From NCBI GenBank assembly GCA_039738635.1, contig JBCLLN010000010.1, positions 1 to 26,553 of the forward strand: a DNA stretch of 26,553 nucleotides, read 5' to 3'. Positions 1 to 6,067 of the stretch are shown here, piece after piece; within the stretch, counting starts at the first letter, position 1; every line of letters begins with the position of its first letter. A model generated the notes under the pieces. The model ran no database searches, had not been told where the DNA came from, and saw nothing but the letters and a program-made list of their open reading frames with translations. Origin of the DNA: JBCLLP01 sp039738635 (lineage in GTDB: Bacteria > Patescibacteriota > Saccharimonadia > CAILAD01 > BJGX01). The position numbers were made by a program, and so were the translations under genes.

Positions 1-60
1 GGCAAGCTACCGCCTAGCTGTGTGGTAGCCATATTGTACCAATTAATGAAATCAGCATAG
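1..60 (+). CDS. 3' end of an unidentified gene (partial)
   Basis: Frame 1 is open from the window edge to a TAG at 58-60 and encodes 19 residues ending in ILYQLMKSA. The other two plus-strand frames hit stops within about 30 bases. A factor-independent terminator follows 8 bases after the stop, which supports a real plus-strand gene ending here. Too little protein is visible to name a family. Confidence 0.4.
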   Translation, partial: GKLPPSCVVAILYQLMKSA

Positions 61-69
61 CTTTAGCTC

Positions 70-104
70 AACCCCCTGACAAATTGTCGGGGGGGTTTAT
101 TTTG
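70..104 (+). terminator. Rho-independent terminator
   Basis: A left arm AACCCCCTGAC and a right arm GTCGGGGGGGTT form a GC-rich hairpin with a short A/T loop and one extra G. It is followed by TTATTTT. The U-rich side is on the plus strand, so it ends the transcript of the gene that enters from the left edge. The minus-strand gene at 144 has no clear terminator of its own other than this hairpin read backwards. Confidence 0.75.
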
Positions 105-143
105 ATAGATAGTTATGAATAAAACTAGCTAGCCTAGCCAAGC

Positions 144-782
144 TCAAATAAATGGCTTTAGTAAGCTATACACTCCTAGTATTGCAAAAAATATCGAGGT
201 GATTATATGGCCATACTTTTTCATGCCCTCCGAGAGCTTGGCAAGAATTTGCTTACCATGCCTGCCCGCTACAAGCACGACTAAAATAGGTACAAATATT
301 GGAGCTAGCGATGAGAAGATTGAAGCCAAAAGATATGCGTTTTTGCTTGTTCCAGCTATGTTATGGCCTCTTATTTCTACAGCAATTTCAAATAGCATCG
401 CAATAGTTGTGAAATTGGTAATCATTAGTAGTACGCCAAGCACAATATAGCCTAATGGCCCGTGTTTTTTGCCCTTGCTGTCATCCTGGTGGTTCTGGGG
501 CCCTTTATGATATATGCCGTATGCCAAAAATAACAACAGCAAGCCAATGATAACATGTGGTAATAAGTCCTTATTGGGTGAGGGGGTGGGCTGAATGGTG
601 GTTGAGTAGAAAATAACAAAGCTAACGATCGTTACGGCTACGGCGGCGCCAAGTAAGAACATCATGCTCTTCTTTATCGGGTCCTTTGGCAGAGTTAAAA
701 TATATAATGTCATTATTAATACAACCGGACTAACGCTAGCCCCTATAATAAATGGCCCAATAGCCAGCAAGTCACTCATCAT
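144..782 (-). CDS. Six-helix membrane protein, GAP/Sap (LysE-superfamily-like)
   Basis: This 212-aa integral membrane protein has about six hydrophobic segments, near residues 6-28, 38-60, 74-91, 109-133, 148-173 and 192-210. A charged cytoplasmic-type loop (QNHQDDSKGKKHG) lies in the middle. The size, the 3+3 helix layout and the N-terminal stretch GASVSPVVLIM resemble the GAP/Sap group of LysE-like exporters. No substrate can be read from the sequence. There is a strong ribosome site AGGAGG upstream. It lies 4 nt before the first ATG and 7 nt before the second (779), so the second ATG is the more likely start. The gene is the third minus-strand gene of the block with the ABC exporter and lies 20 bp downstream of the permease, so co-transcription is likely. 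The family assignment is tentative; the reading frame is secure. Confidence 0.75.
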   Translation of the reverse strand: MMSDLLAIGPFIIGASVSPVVLIMTLYILTLPKDPIKKSMMFLLGAAVAVTIVSFVIFYSTTIQPTPSPNKDLLPHVIIGLLLLFLAYGIYHKGPQNHQDDSKGKKHGPLGYIVLGVLLMITNFTTIAMLFEIAVEIRGHNIAGTSKNAYLLASIFSSLAPIFVPILVVLVAGRHGKQILAKLSEGMKKYGHIITSIFFAILGVYSLLKPFI

Positions 783-802
783 TGCCTCCTTAGTGTTTAA
801 GT

Positions 803-1597
803 TTAATTACTAATATCCCGAGCCTTAAATAATGTATAGCCAAGGCCGTAAACAGCTACCATGCTCCCAATAAGCACTGCTAAATCTGTGACATTAATGC
901 CATTTATTACAGTCTGGGCATGGGCGTAATAGTAGTTCCAGGTTATGAACTCAAAGCCTTTCATCCAGGATACACTTTGGGAGAAAGTATATACTATCAG
1001 CATTATAGCAATAGTAGCGATGGTAATGCCAATTGTTAGGCTTTTACGCCCAGTTGCAGCACCAACGGCGAGCGAGAATGCTCCCAGTAGTGATGTATAA
1101 ACCCAAAGCATCATTGTGGCCTGCAGTAGTCTTATAGGGTCCATGCTCTCAGAAATTAAGCCTAAGCCAACCCAAACAGCAATTAGCCCTACAATATTCA
1201 CTATCGCAAATATAATCATACCTGCAGCTAGTTTTTGGCTGTAAAAACGCATTTTTGATACTCTAGTTGCTAGCGTCGTTTCAAGAGTGCCTCGCTGTTC
1301 CTCGCCGGCAATGGCATTTACTCCATACCCTATTGCCATAATCCACAGTAGCATTGTGGCATTATTAAAATATAGCTGGCTGGATAAATACTTGCTAACG
1401 GTGCTAAAATCTAGCGACCCCGTAAAAGCCTGCAATGATACTGGCAGGCTTCGATATTGCTCCTGAAGAGCTGAGTTCTTACCAAACTCAACAAACAGTA
1501 CAACTACAAATAGGTTAAGGGCAAATATCCCAAGGCTCCAGGCTAGTATCATCGCTCGATTGTCATACAGTGTCTTAGATATAATAGAGTTAAACAC
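803..1597 (-). CDS. ABC-2 type transporter permease
   Basis: This is the membrane partner of the ATPase encoded just upstream. It has a first helix after residues NRAMILAW, then a long extracytoplasmic stretch, then the hallmark ABC-2 segment AGEEQRGTLETTLATRVSK before a cluster of four or five further helices. The ORF is open upstream to 1636. I prefer the GTG at 1597 because AAGGAGG lies 9 nt before it, whereas the in-frame ATG at 1618 has no ribosome site. This gives about 264 aa and an 8-nt overlap with the ATPase stop (GTGTTTAA), a typical coupled junction. Substrate is unknown. Two-gene ABC-2 exporters of this type usually move drugs, peptides or lipids out of the cell, which is family knowledge and not visible here. 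Confidence 0.88.
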   Translation of the reverse strand: MFNSIISKTLYDNRAMILAWSLGIFALNLFVVVLFVEFGKNSALQEQYRSLPVSLQAFTGSLDFSTVSKYLSSQLYFNNATMLLWIMAIGYGVNAIAGEEQRGTLETTLATRVSKMRFYSQKLAAGMIIFAIVNIVGLIAVWVGLGLISESMDPIRLLQATMMLWVYTSLLGAFSLAVGAATGRKSLTIGITIATIAIMLIVYTFSQSVSWMKGFEFITWNYYYAHAQTVINGINVTDLAVLIGSMVAVYGLGYTLFKARDISN

Positions 1598-2492
1598 GAC
1601 CCATAGCCTCCTTGCCATACATCTTAAAAAACACATCCTCGAGGCTCAAATCGCGTGTACTAAAGGATTTTACATTCTGTTTGCTCATAGCCTTAATAAA
1701 GTTATCCACAGGCCCTGCAATCCGACAATGAATCGCATTGCCGTTTATTACGACCTCTCTTACTCCCCTCACTCCATTAAGCATAATTTTGCTAGCTGGG
1801 GCATCTAGCACGACATCAAACTCATGAATTGACTTCTCGTAGAGCTTCTGAAGAGTTAAGGATTCCAATATCCGCCCTTTATTTATAAACCCCACCATAT
1901 CGCACATTTGTTCTACCTCGGCTAAAAAATGAGAGCTAATAAAAGCAGTTCTTCCAGATAGCTGATGCTCAGCCACCATAGCCACGAATTCTTGCCCAAT
2001 AATAGGATCCAGCCCAGCTGTTGGCTCATCTAGTATTAAAAGTTCGGGCTGATGCTGAAAAGCTGATATCAGGCCAATCTTCTGCTTATTGCCTCGGCTT
2101 AATTTACCAATCTTTTGGTTTAGGTCAGCCTTTAATCTTTTGGAAAGCTTGTTGATGCTACGAGGGTTAAGTTGCCGCTGCAAATTGCCCATATATGCCA
2201 GGTATTGTCGGCCTGTTAGATTGTAATAATATTCCAACTCACCAGTTAAATAGCCGACCTTGGAGTGAATCTGGGCGGTTTGTTCCTGGCTATCTAGCCC
2301 CAGCACATTTGCGATGCCTTTAGTGGGGGCAATAAAGTTCATAAGCGTTCTAATGGTAGTGGTTTTGCCTGCCCCATTAGGGCCCAGAAAGCCATAAACA
2401 CTACCCACAGGAACTACTAACTCGATTCCACGGATAGCCCAATGCTTGCCATACTGCTTGCTTAATCCTAGGGTCTCGATAGCACTTATCAT
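1590..2492 (-). CDS. ABC transporter ATP-binding protein (exporter type)
   Basis: This 300-aa nucleotide-binding protein powers the adjacent permease. Visible motifs, in order, are Walker A GPNGAGKTTT near residues 38-47, the signature LSRGNKQKIG near residue 133, Walker B LLILDEPTAGLDP near residue 150, and the H-loop SSH near residue 187. The C-terminal 90 residues form the accessory domain usual in DrrA/CcmA-like exporters. The start ATG at 2492 has only a GAGG 2 nt upstream, which is too close to work well as a ribosome site. A TATTAT box ends 7 nt before the ATG, so the transcript may start at or near the initiation codon. The gene is the first of a three-gene minus-strand block with the permease and the LysE-like protein. 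Confidence 0.93.
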   Translation of the reverse strand: MISAIETLGLSKQYGKHWAIRGIELVVPVGSVYGFLGPNGAGKTTTIRTLMNFIAPTKGIANVLGLDSQEQTAQIHSKVGYLTGELEYYYNLTGRQYLAYMGNLQRQLNPRSINKLSKRLKADLNQKIGKLSRGNKQKIGLISAFQHQPELLILDEPTAGLDPIIGQEFVAMVAEHQLSGRTAFISSHFLAEVEQMCDMVGFINKGRILESLTLQKLYEKSIHEFDVVLDAPASKIMLNGVRGVREVVINGNAIHCRIAGPVDNFIKAMSKQNVKSFSTRDLSLEDVFFKMYGKEAMGRV

Positions 2493-2499
2493 AGCCTCT

Positions 2500-2505
2500 A
2501 TAATA
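2500..2505 (-). promoter_or_regulatory. Possible -10 box of the ABC exporter operon
   Basis: TATTAT on the minus strand ends 7 nt before the ATPase ATG, as in the leaderless arrangement seen elsewhere in this window. There is no convincing -35 at 17 bp (TAGCAA) and no TG extension, so confidence is low. Confidence 0.35.
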
Positions 2506-2618
2506 CCCCCTGGGTAATTACATTGCTAGTAAGTGGGCTCCTGAAATAGGGATTGCCCCTCTCGTATCATAAATAACTATGGAAAGGGGCGTAAATATGG
2601 CGTATCACATTTTAATTC

Positions 2619-2646
2619 CTGACAAAATTATTAGAGAGTGTATAAT
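2619..2646 (+). promoter_or_regulatory. Strong sigma-70-type promoter of the zinc-ribbon gene
   Basis: CTGACA (5 of 6 to the -35 consensus), a 16-bp spacer and a perfect TATAAT are present. Transcription should start near 2653, leaving a 5' leader of about 120 nt before the ATG at 2775. Within that leader, AAGTT-GCTT-AACTT followed by seven T (about 2692-2710) is a weak terminator-like hairpin that could act as an attenuator. The rest of 2493-2600 holds only a 6-bp GCCCCT/AGGGGC inverted repeat. Confidence 0.7.
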
Positions 2647-2774
2647 AATGGATGGAACACTATAGTCTATTCGAACTATCAGAGCTGTAATAAGTTGCTT
2701 AACTTTTTTTAGCACTGTGCGGTGGAAGCGGACAAGGTTCTTATTGTAGTTCAAACTCTGCCAGGGAGAAGACA

Positions 2775-3047
2775 ATGACAAGCAAATGCACTTGTCAAAC
2801 CTGCGGAAAACAGTTCAGATCACAGCTAAGCGACAGCCCAACATGTTATGAATGTGCTTACACACTGCTCATCGCCAACAGGGCACCAGAGCAGGGCGAC
2901 ATCATCACCGCCATTCTCAATTCAGGCGAGATGTCTGACGAAGATGCTCTATCACTTCAGGAAGGCTTTGACACACTTGGTCACTCGGGCACAGAAGGCA
3001 CTAGGACCCACATGGATGTGGAAATCGACAAGGAAGGCACCGTATAG
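2775..3047 (+). CDS. Small four-cysteine zinc-ribbon protein, function unknown
   Basis: The predicted protein has 90 residues. C7-x2-C10 (TCQTC) and C24-x2-C27 (CYEC) form a likely zinc ribbon in the first 30 residues. The remainder is acidic and probably helical, then disordered (GHSGTEGTRTH). The start is supported by AGGGAG about 7 nt upstream of the ATG. The gene stands alone between its own strong promoter and its own terminator, so it is a single-gene unit. Small stand-alone zinc ribbons can bind nucleic acid or another protein, but nothing here shows which. I do not recognise the family. It opens the accessory stretch that continues to the collagen-like gene. Confidence 0.75.
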   Translation: MTSKCTCQTCGKQFRSQLSDSPTCYECAYTLLIANRAPEQGDIITAILNSGEMSDEDALSLQEGFDTLGHSGTEGTRTHMDVEIDKEGTV

Positions 3048-3067
3048 GTTGCCTCTGGAAACGAAAT

Positions 3068-3117
3068 AATGACGCTTAGTCATCCATAATCGCTACCACT
3101 TAGGTGGCGATTTTTTT
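3068..3117 (+). terminator. Rho-independent terminator with a preceding small hairpin
   Basis: ATCGCTACC (3089-3097) pairs with GGTGGCGAT (3103-3111) around a 5-nt loop and is followed by six further T. Just before it, ATGAC-GCTTA-GTCAT (about 3069-3083) forms a smaller hairpin. It ends the zinc-ribbon gene transcript. Confidence 0.85.
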
Positions 3118-3134
3118 GTTTTAAAACCACTTTT

Positions 3135-3265
3135 TTAGCATAAGGCTCGACCTTGAAATTTGAATATTAGGCGAAGGCATTACAAAACTATATTACACAA
3201 AATAACACTTATCAAGGTCGAACCTTGAAATTTTGAAATTTAAGTGTTATTTCTATTTATGCTAA
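3135..3265. repeat. Nested inverted repeats in an AT-rich gap
   Basis: Three inverted repeats are nested in this 131-bp patch. The outer pair is TTAGCATAA (3135-3143) with TTATGCTAA (3257-3265). The middle pair is AAATAACACTTA (3200-3211) with TAAGTGTTATTT (3241-3252), 12 bp and perfect. The inner pair is TCAAGGT (3212-3218) with ACCTTGA (3222-3228), separated by CGA. A second, imperfect copy of the inner unit (AAGG-CTCGA-CCTTGAAATTT) lies at 3142-3160. No transposase or integrase is nearby. It could be a remnant of a small mobile element or a structured RNA or protein-binding site. Confidence 0.7.
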
Positions 3266-3333
3266 TTGCTATAAATGTGCTTTAGGAATATTGCTAAATT
3301 AATGATGACTTAACATACTGACGCACAAAAGTA

Positions 3334-3361
3334 TTGCTTTTTCAGCATTTTATGGTAATAT
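3334..3361 (+). promoter_or_regulatory. Promoter of the GC-rich membrane-protein gene
   Basis: TTGCTT, a 16-bp spacer and TAATAT preceded by TG (extended -10 TGGTAATAT) are present. This would start transcription near 3368 and give a leader of about 60 nt before the ATG at 3428. Confidence 0.5.
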
Positions 3362-3427
3362 TTGTGATGACCTAGGGCATATCCCTTTGTTAGCACCGTC
3401 ACATTCAACAATACGGCTGGAGGTCGT

Positions 3428-4726
3428 ATGTCTGTAACCGAAACCAAACCGCCCCAAGGGGCATTGCTACAGCTCAAGACGGAACAGCGTCCTGAAGGAG
3501 AAGTCGACGCCACCATTCCGGTGCGTTGGTGCATCCAACCGGCGCTGATCGAAGAGCTCAAGCAGCGCGGCTTCAAGAAGCCGGAGTTGCTACTCATCGT
3601 GCGAACCGCTCTGCGGATCACGCACAGTGAGGACTACACCGAGGTCATCTGGACCGACACCTCGCGTGTCATCCTCCCTCTGGACCAAGAGTTGCAGTAC
3701 ATCAGCTTCATGCGCCCTGGTGCAAACCAGGTCGTGGCCTACATCCTCGACATGAGCAAAGCCAAGAAGCCGTTCTTCGAGCATGTATTGGCGGGCGGTA
3801 AGGGCGACTACAACGTCTCGTCATTGGCATGGGAAGATGGAACATTCCCCTCGAACCTTGAGGGGGTGCCTGTCATGGATGTGTCATCAACACTAGATGT
3901 AGAGGTGCCGGCCGAGATGTTCGCACCGCCTGACGCGGAGTGGGCAAAGACGCTGGTTAACCGGTTCTTCTTCACCAAGCCCCTCAATCAGTGCCATTTC
4001 AAATGGCGTCTGATGGGAAGTGTAGCTTGGCTTCCCTTCTTCATGTTCTTCGGAACACTGTTCAAGATCGGAAGCTTCGTGGTGGCCTCTTTCTGCGGCC
4101 TCCGGATGCACAAGACCGGGATTGCGAGCCTTTGGCACCCGTTCTCGGGTCAGTGGGCTGCCATCTGGACCGACTCGGAAGAGTCATCCATTTGGTTCCA
4201 CAAGAAAAAGAAGAATGACCAGCGGCACTCCCGTCGGCGAGAGTTTCCGGCTCCGACGATTATGCTCAACCCGTTTACACTGCTAAGCCTGCCGGCTATT
4301 GTCTTCGCGATCGGACAGCTCACGGAGCAAGTCGGTCAGGGCGAGCAGGAGCACACGGTGAAGCTGATTAGCTGGGGCTGGTGGCAGACGGTCTTGATCG
4401 TCGATGGCCTCTTGCTCGGGTTGGTGACCCTAATCTTGGCCATTAACGGGATTGGCTTCGGCCTCTTGGCCTTGCGCGACAAGCTCACCGACAATCCGGT
4501 TCAGCGAGCCAAGCGCGATGAGAAGTTCAAGAAGAAGCAGAGCAAGGAAGATGCTCGCCAGCGCACAACGCAGGAAGCCATCTTGCACGAGCTGGAAAGC
4601 ATGGTTTGCGGACCGATGAACAGTGGGGTCTCTATCGAGGCCTTGCGCGAGGACAAGCAGACCATGCGCTTGCGTATCTCCCGCTACAAGAGTCGGCACT
4701 GCCGGCCTTACGCTCGCTCGTCCTAG
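3428..4726 (+). CDS. GC-rich polytopic membrane protein, function unknown
   Basis: This 432-aa protein has a soluble N-terminal half of about 195 residues. Hydrophobic segments follow near residues 198-225 (WLPFFMFFGTLFKIG), 283-300 (LLSLPAIVFAIGQL) and 325-350 (TVLIVDGLLLGLVTLILAI). A highly charged C-terminal coil (KRDEKFKKKQSKEDARQ) ends it. GGAGG lies 4 nt before the ATG at 3428. Its GC content, and especially its GC-ending codons (AAG, GAG, CTC, ATC), are far above those of the flanking genes, which suggests recent transfer. The last 20 residues (Arg-rich, SRYKSRHCRPYARSS) look unlike the rest. Frame +1 at this point reads as a plausible amphipathic helix to a TAA at 4759-4761, so a frameshift near 4670 is possible. 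The gene is followed by a GC-rich hairpin and a hammerhead ribozyme. I do not recognise the family. Confidence 0.8.
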   Translation: MSVTETKPPQGALLQLKTEQRPEGEVDATIPVRWCIQPALIEELKQRGFKKPELLLIVRTALRITHSEDYTEVIWTDTSRVILPLDQELQYISFMRPGANQVVAYILDMSKAKKPFFEHVLAGGKGDYNVSSLAWEDGTFPSNLEGVPVMDVSSTLDVEVPAEMFAPPDAEWAKTLVNRFFFTKPLNQCHFKWRLMGSVAWLPFFMFFGTLFKIGSFVVASFCGLRMHKTGIASLWHPFSGQWAAIWTDSEESSIWFHKKKKNDQRHSRRREFPAPTIMLNPFTLLSLPAIVFAIGQLTEQVGQGEQEHTVKLISWGWWQTVLIVDGLLLGLVTLILAINGIGFGLLALRDKLTDNPVQRAKRDEKFKKKQSKEDARQRTTQEAILHELESMVCGPMNSGVSIEALREDKQTMRLRISRYKSRHCRPYARSS

Positions 4727-4773
4727 ACGAGTTAAACGCGGCACAGGAGAAAGCCGTGTAACAAAAACTCCTA

Positions 4774-4801
4774 CGGTGGGAGGGTTAACCCCCTCCCACC
4801 G
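4774..4801 (+). other. Strong GC-rich hairpin without U-tract
   Basis: CGGTGGGAGGG (4774-4784) pairs perfectly with CCCTCCCACCG (4791-4801) around the loop TTAACC, giving an 11-bp stem. It is followed by GGTAAGTTCC rather than T residues, so it is not an ordinary intrinsic terminator. Its last base is also the first base of the ribozyme below. After ribozyme cleavage it would sit 9 nt from the new RNA 3' end and could protect it from exonucleases. Confidence 0.8.
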
Positions 4802-4859
4802 GGTAAGTTCCATAAATGCATGTTTATGCTGATGAGTCCAAAAGGACGAAAACTTACTC
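4801..4859 (+). ncRNA. Type III hammerhead self-cleaving ribozyme
   Basis: Every part of the hammerhead can be read. Stem III is GGGUAAGUU (4801-4809) with AACUUACUC (4851-4859), 9 pairs with one G-U. The cleavage triplet is UUC, with cleavage expected after C4810. Stem I is CAUAAA (4811-4816) with UUUAUG (4823-4828), closed by the loop UGCAUG. The core strand CUGAUGA is 4829-4835. Stem II is GUCC (4836-4839) with GGAC (4844-4847), closed by AAAA. The second core strand GAA is 4848-4850, followed by A15.1 at 4851 pairing with U4809. The molecule is open at stem III, hence type III. Loops I and II could make the usual tertiary contact. It lies in the 188-bp gap between the GC-rich membrane gene and the phosphoribosyltransferase genes, on their strand. 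Activity is inferred from the intact core and is not shown. Confidence 0.92.
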
Positions 4860-4897
4860 ATAAGTTTCATCCTGACCCCTTTTCTCCTTATTTTGAT

Positions 4898-4908
4898 TAT
4901 GCTAAAAT
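4898..4908 (+). promoter_or_regulatory. Extended -10 promoter, leaderless start of the PRT genes
   Basis: TGCTAAAAT (4900-4908) is an extended -10 element ending 6 nt before the ATG at 4915, so the transcript should begin at or next to the start codon. No ribosome site lies before that ATG. No clear -35 is present (TTTTCT at 17 bp). Confidence 0.5.
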
Positions 4909-4914
4909 TAGGGC

Positions 4915-5538
4915 ATGATGTTTAGAGACAGAACTGAAGCCGGCCTTAGGCTGGCCAAGAAGCTTGCAAAATACAAAAATCAAAATCCGGTGATTTATGC
5001 CCTGCCTCGCGGGGGAGTCGTCTTGGGCGCAGAAATAGCGCGGGCACTCGGGGCGCCGCTTGATTTGATTATCACCCGAAAAATCGGACACCAATTCAGC
5101 CCGGAATATGCCATTGGAGCAGTAGCGGAAGATGGGCAGACCATTTTCAACGAAGCTGAAAAAGAGCAGGCCGATCCCAAATGGCTTGAAGAAAAAATCA
5201 AGGCTGAACAGCTGGAAGCAAAAAGGCGTAGAGAAAAATATCTTCGGGGCATGGCGCCGATTGATGCCATAAGAAGAACAGCCATATTGGTGGATGACGG
5301 CATCGCCACTGGGCTTTCTATACTACTGGCAATCGAAGAGCTTAGACATCAGAAGCCGGAAAAAATAATTGTGGCGGTGCCAGTCGTGCCACTTGATACG
5401 GCGGAAAAAATAAAAATGAAAGTTGATGAACTGGTCGCGCTTGAAATACCAGAAAATTATCTCGGCGCAGTCGGATCATATTATGAAAATTTTCCGCAAG
5501 TTGAAGATAGCGAAGTTATAAAAATTTTAAAAACTTAA
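4915..5538 (+). CDS. Predicted phosphoribosyltransferase (COG1926-like)
   Basis: This 207-aa protein has a type I phosphoribosyltransferase fold. The N-terminal stretch YALPRGGVVLGAEIARALG (about residues 29-47) and the PRPP-binding loop AILVDDGIATG (about 123-133) are both present. A charged insertion (KIKAEQLEAKRRREKYLRG) separates the two, as in the uncharacterised COG1926 group. This group is thought to act on nucleobase-like substrates, but the acceptor base or other substrate is not established, so I leave the reaction open. The stop is 3 nt before the ATG of the next gene, a second PRT-fold protein, and the two form a small operon. The start has no ribosome site but sits directly after an extended -10 box. 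Codon use (AAA, GAA, ATT) differs from the GC-rich gene upstream. Confidence 0.88.
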   Translation: MMFRDRTEAGLRLAKKLAKYKNQNPVIYALPRGGVVLGAEIARALGAPLDLIITRKIGHQFSPEYAIGAVAEDGQTIFNEAEKEQADPKWLEEKIKAEQLEAKRRREKYLRGMAPIDAIRRTAILVDDGIATGLSILLAIEELRHQKPEKIIVAVPVVPLDTAEKIKMKVDELVALEIPENYLGAVGSYYENFPQVEDSEVIKILKT

Positions 5539-5541
5539 AAT

Positions 5542-5934
5542 ATGGAAGATCTTAACTCTATTGCCAAAAAAATAAATCAGTTTACAAGCCAGCGCGAGGA
5601 TGAACTAGCGGAGTTTGATTTGATTATTGGTGTTAGCCGGGGTGGCTTGATCCCGGCGACGATTATTGCGACAAAATTAGATAAATTGCTCCTTGCCACT
5701 TATATTGATCAAGAAAATAATGTTTATCTCGATAAACCGGAATGGGTCAAAGGCAAAAAAGTGCTTTTGGTTGATGATATTTGTCGAAGCGGATTGACTC
5801 TTTCAAAAATCAAAAATCATATTGAATCAGCTCGTCCAAAGTTAATCAAAACTTACACTGTATTTTGTTTGACGAAATCTGCCCTTCAACCGGACTTTAC
5901 AACATTAATTGAAGAAGACCTTAAATTACCTTGA
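5542..5934 (+). CDS. Short phosphoribosyltransferase-fold protein (COG2236-like)
   Basis: The protein has 130 residues. FDLIIGVSRGGLIPATIIA (about residues 25-43) matches the substrate-side loop, and the PRPP-binding loop VLLVDDICRSGLT is near residues 74-86. The layout fits the small hypoxanthine/xanthine-type PRTs that are often annotated only as PRPP-binding domain proteins. It lacks a long hood region, so the base it uses cannot be stated. The ATG follows the previous stop by 3 nt, with no Shine-Dalgarno motif in the A/T-rich junction, so translation is probably coupled. A C-terminal extension ends in EEDLKLP. Salvage of a purine base is the natural guess from the family and remains inference. 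Confidence 0.85.
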   Translation: MEDLNSIAKKINQFTSQREDELAEFDLIIGVSRGGLIPATIIATKLDKLLLATYIDQENNVYLDKPEWVKGKKVLLVDDICRSGLTLSKIKNHIESARPKLIKTYTVFCLTKSALQPDFTTLIEEDLKLP

Positions 5935-5988
5935 GATTAAAAAGCGCTCATGCTTTGCAGATTACGCGCACCTTCTCAAAGAATGAGA

Positions 5989-6009
5989 AAATGGTGACAG
6001 TCACCATTT
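5989..6009. repeat. Perfect 10-bp dyad, likely operator or REP-like palindrome
   Basis: AAATGGTGAC (5989-5998) and GTCACCATTT (6000-6009) are perfect inverted repeats around a single A. The dyad overlaps the -35 of the promoter of the collagen-like gene, as an operator would. A GGTGAC/GTCACC palindrome could also be a REP-type element left by a RAYT transposase, but none is in the window. Confidence 0.7.
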
Positions 6010-6022
6010 AATGTAATATGAT
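5994..6022 (+). promoter_or_regulatory. Promoter of the collagen-like gene
   Basis: GTGACA (5 of 6), a 17-bp spacer and TATGAT (5 of 6) are present, giving a start near 6029. The -35 lies inside the perfect dyad at 5989-6009. AGGGGG is then found 9 nt before the ATG at 6068. Confidence 0.6.
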
Positions 6023-6067
6023 AAAAGAATCAAATTGATAATTAATTAAGATTAGGGGGTAAAAAAT

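Noticed and set aside
2597..2665. 22-aa ORF (MAYHILIPDKIIRECIIMDG...) with GGAAAGGGG upstream
   Set aside because: It overlaps the near-consensus promoter at 2619-2646 and would start upstream of its transcript; no other support.
3310..4870. Several minus-strand and +1/+2 ORFs of 60-146 aa across the GC-rich gene
   Set aside because: High GC lowers stop frequency in all frames; none has a ribosome site or a recognisable domain, and they contradict the strong plus-strand frame.
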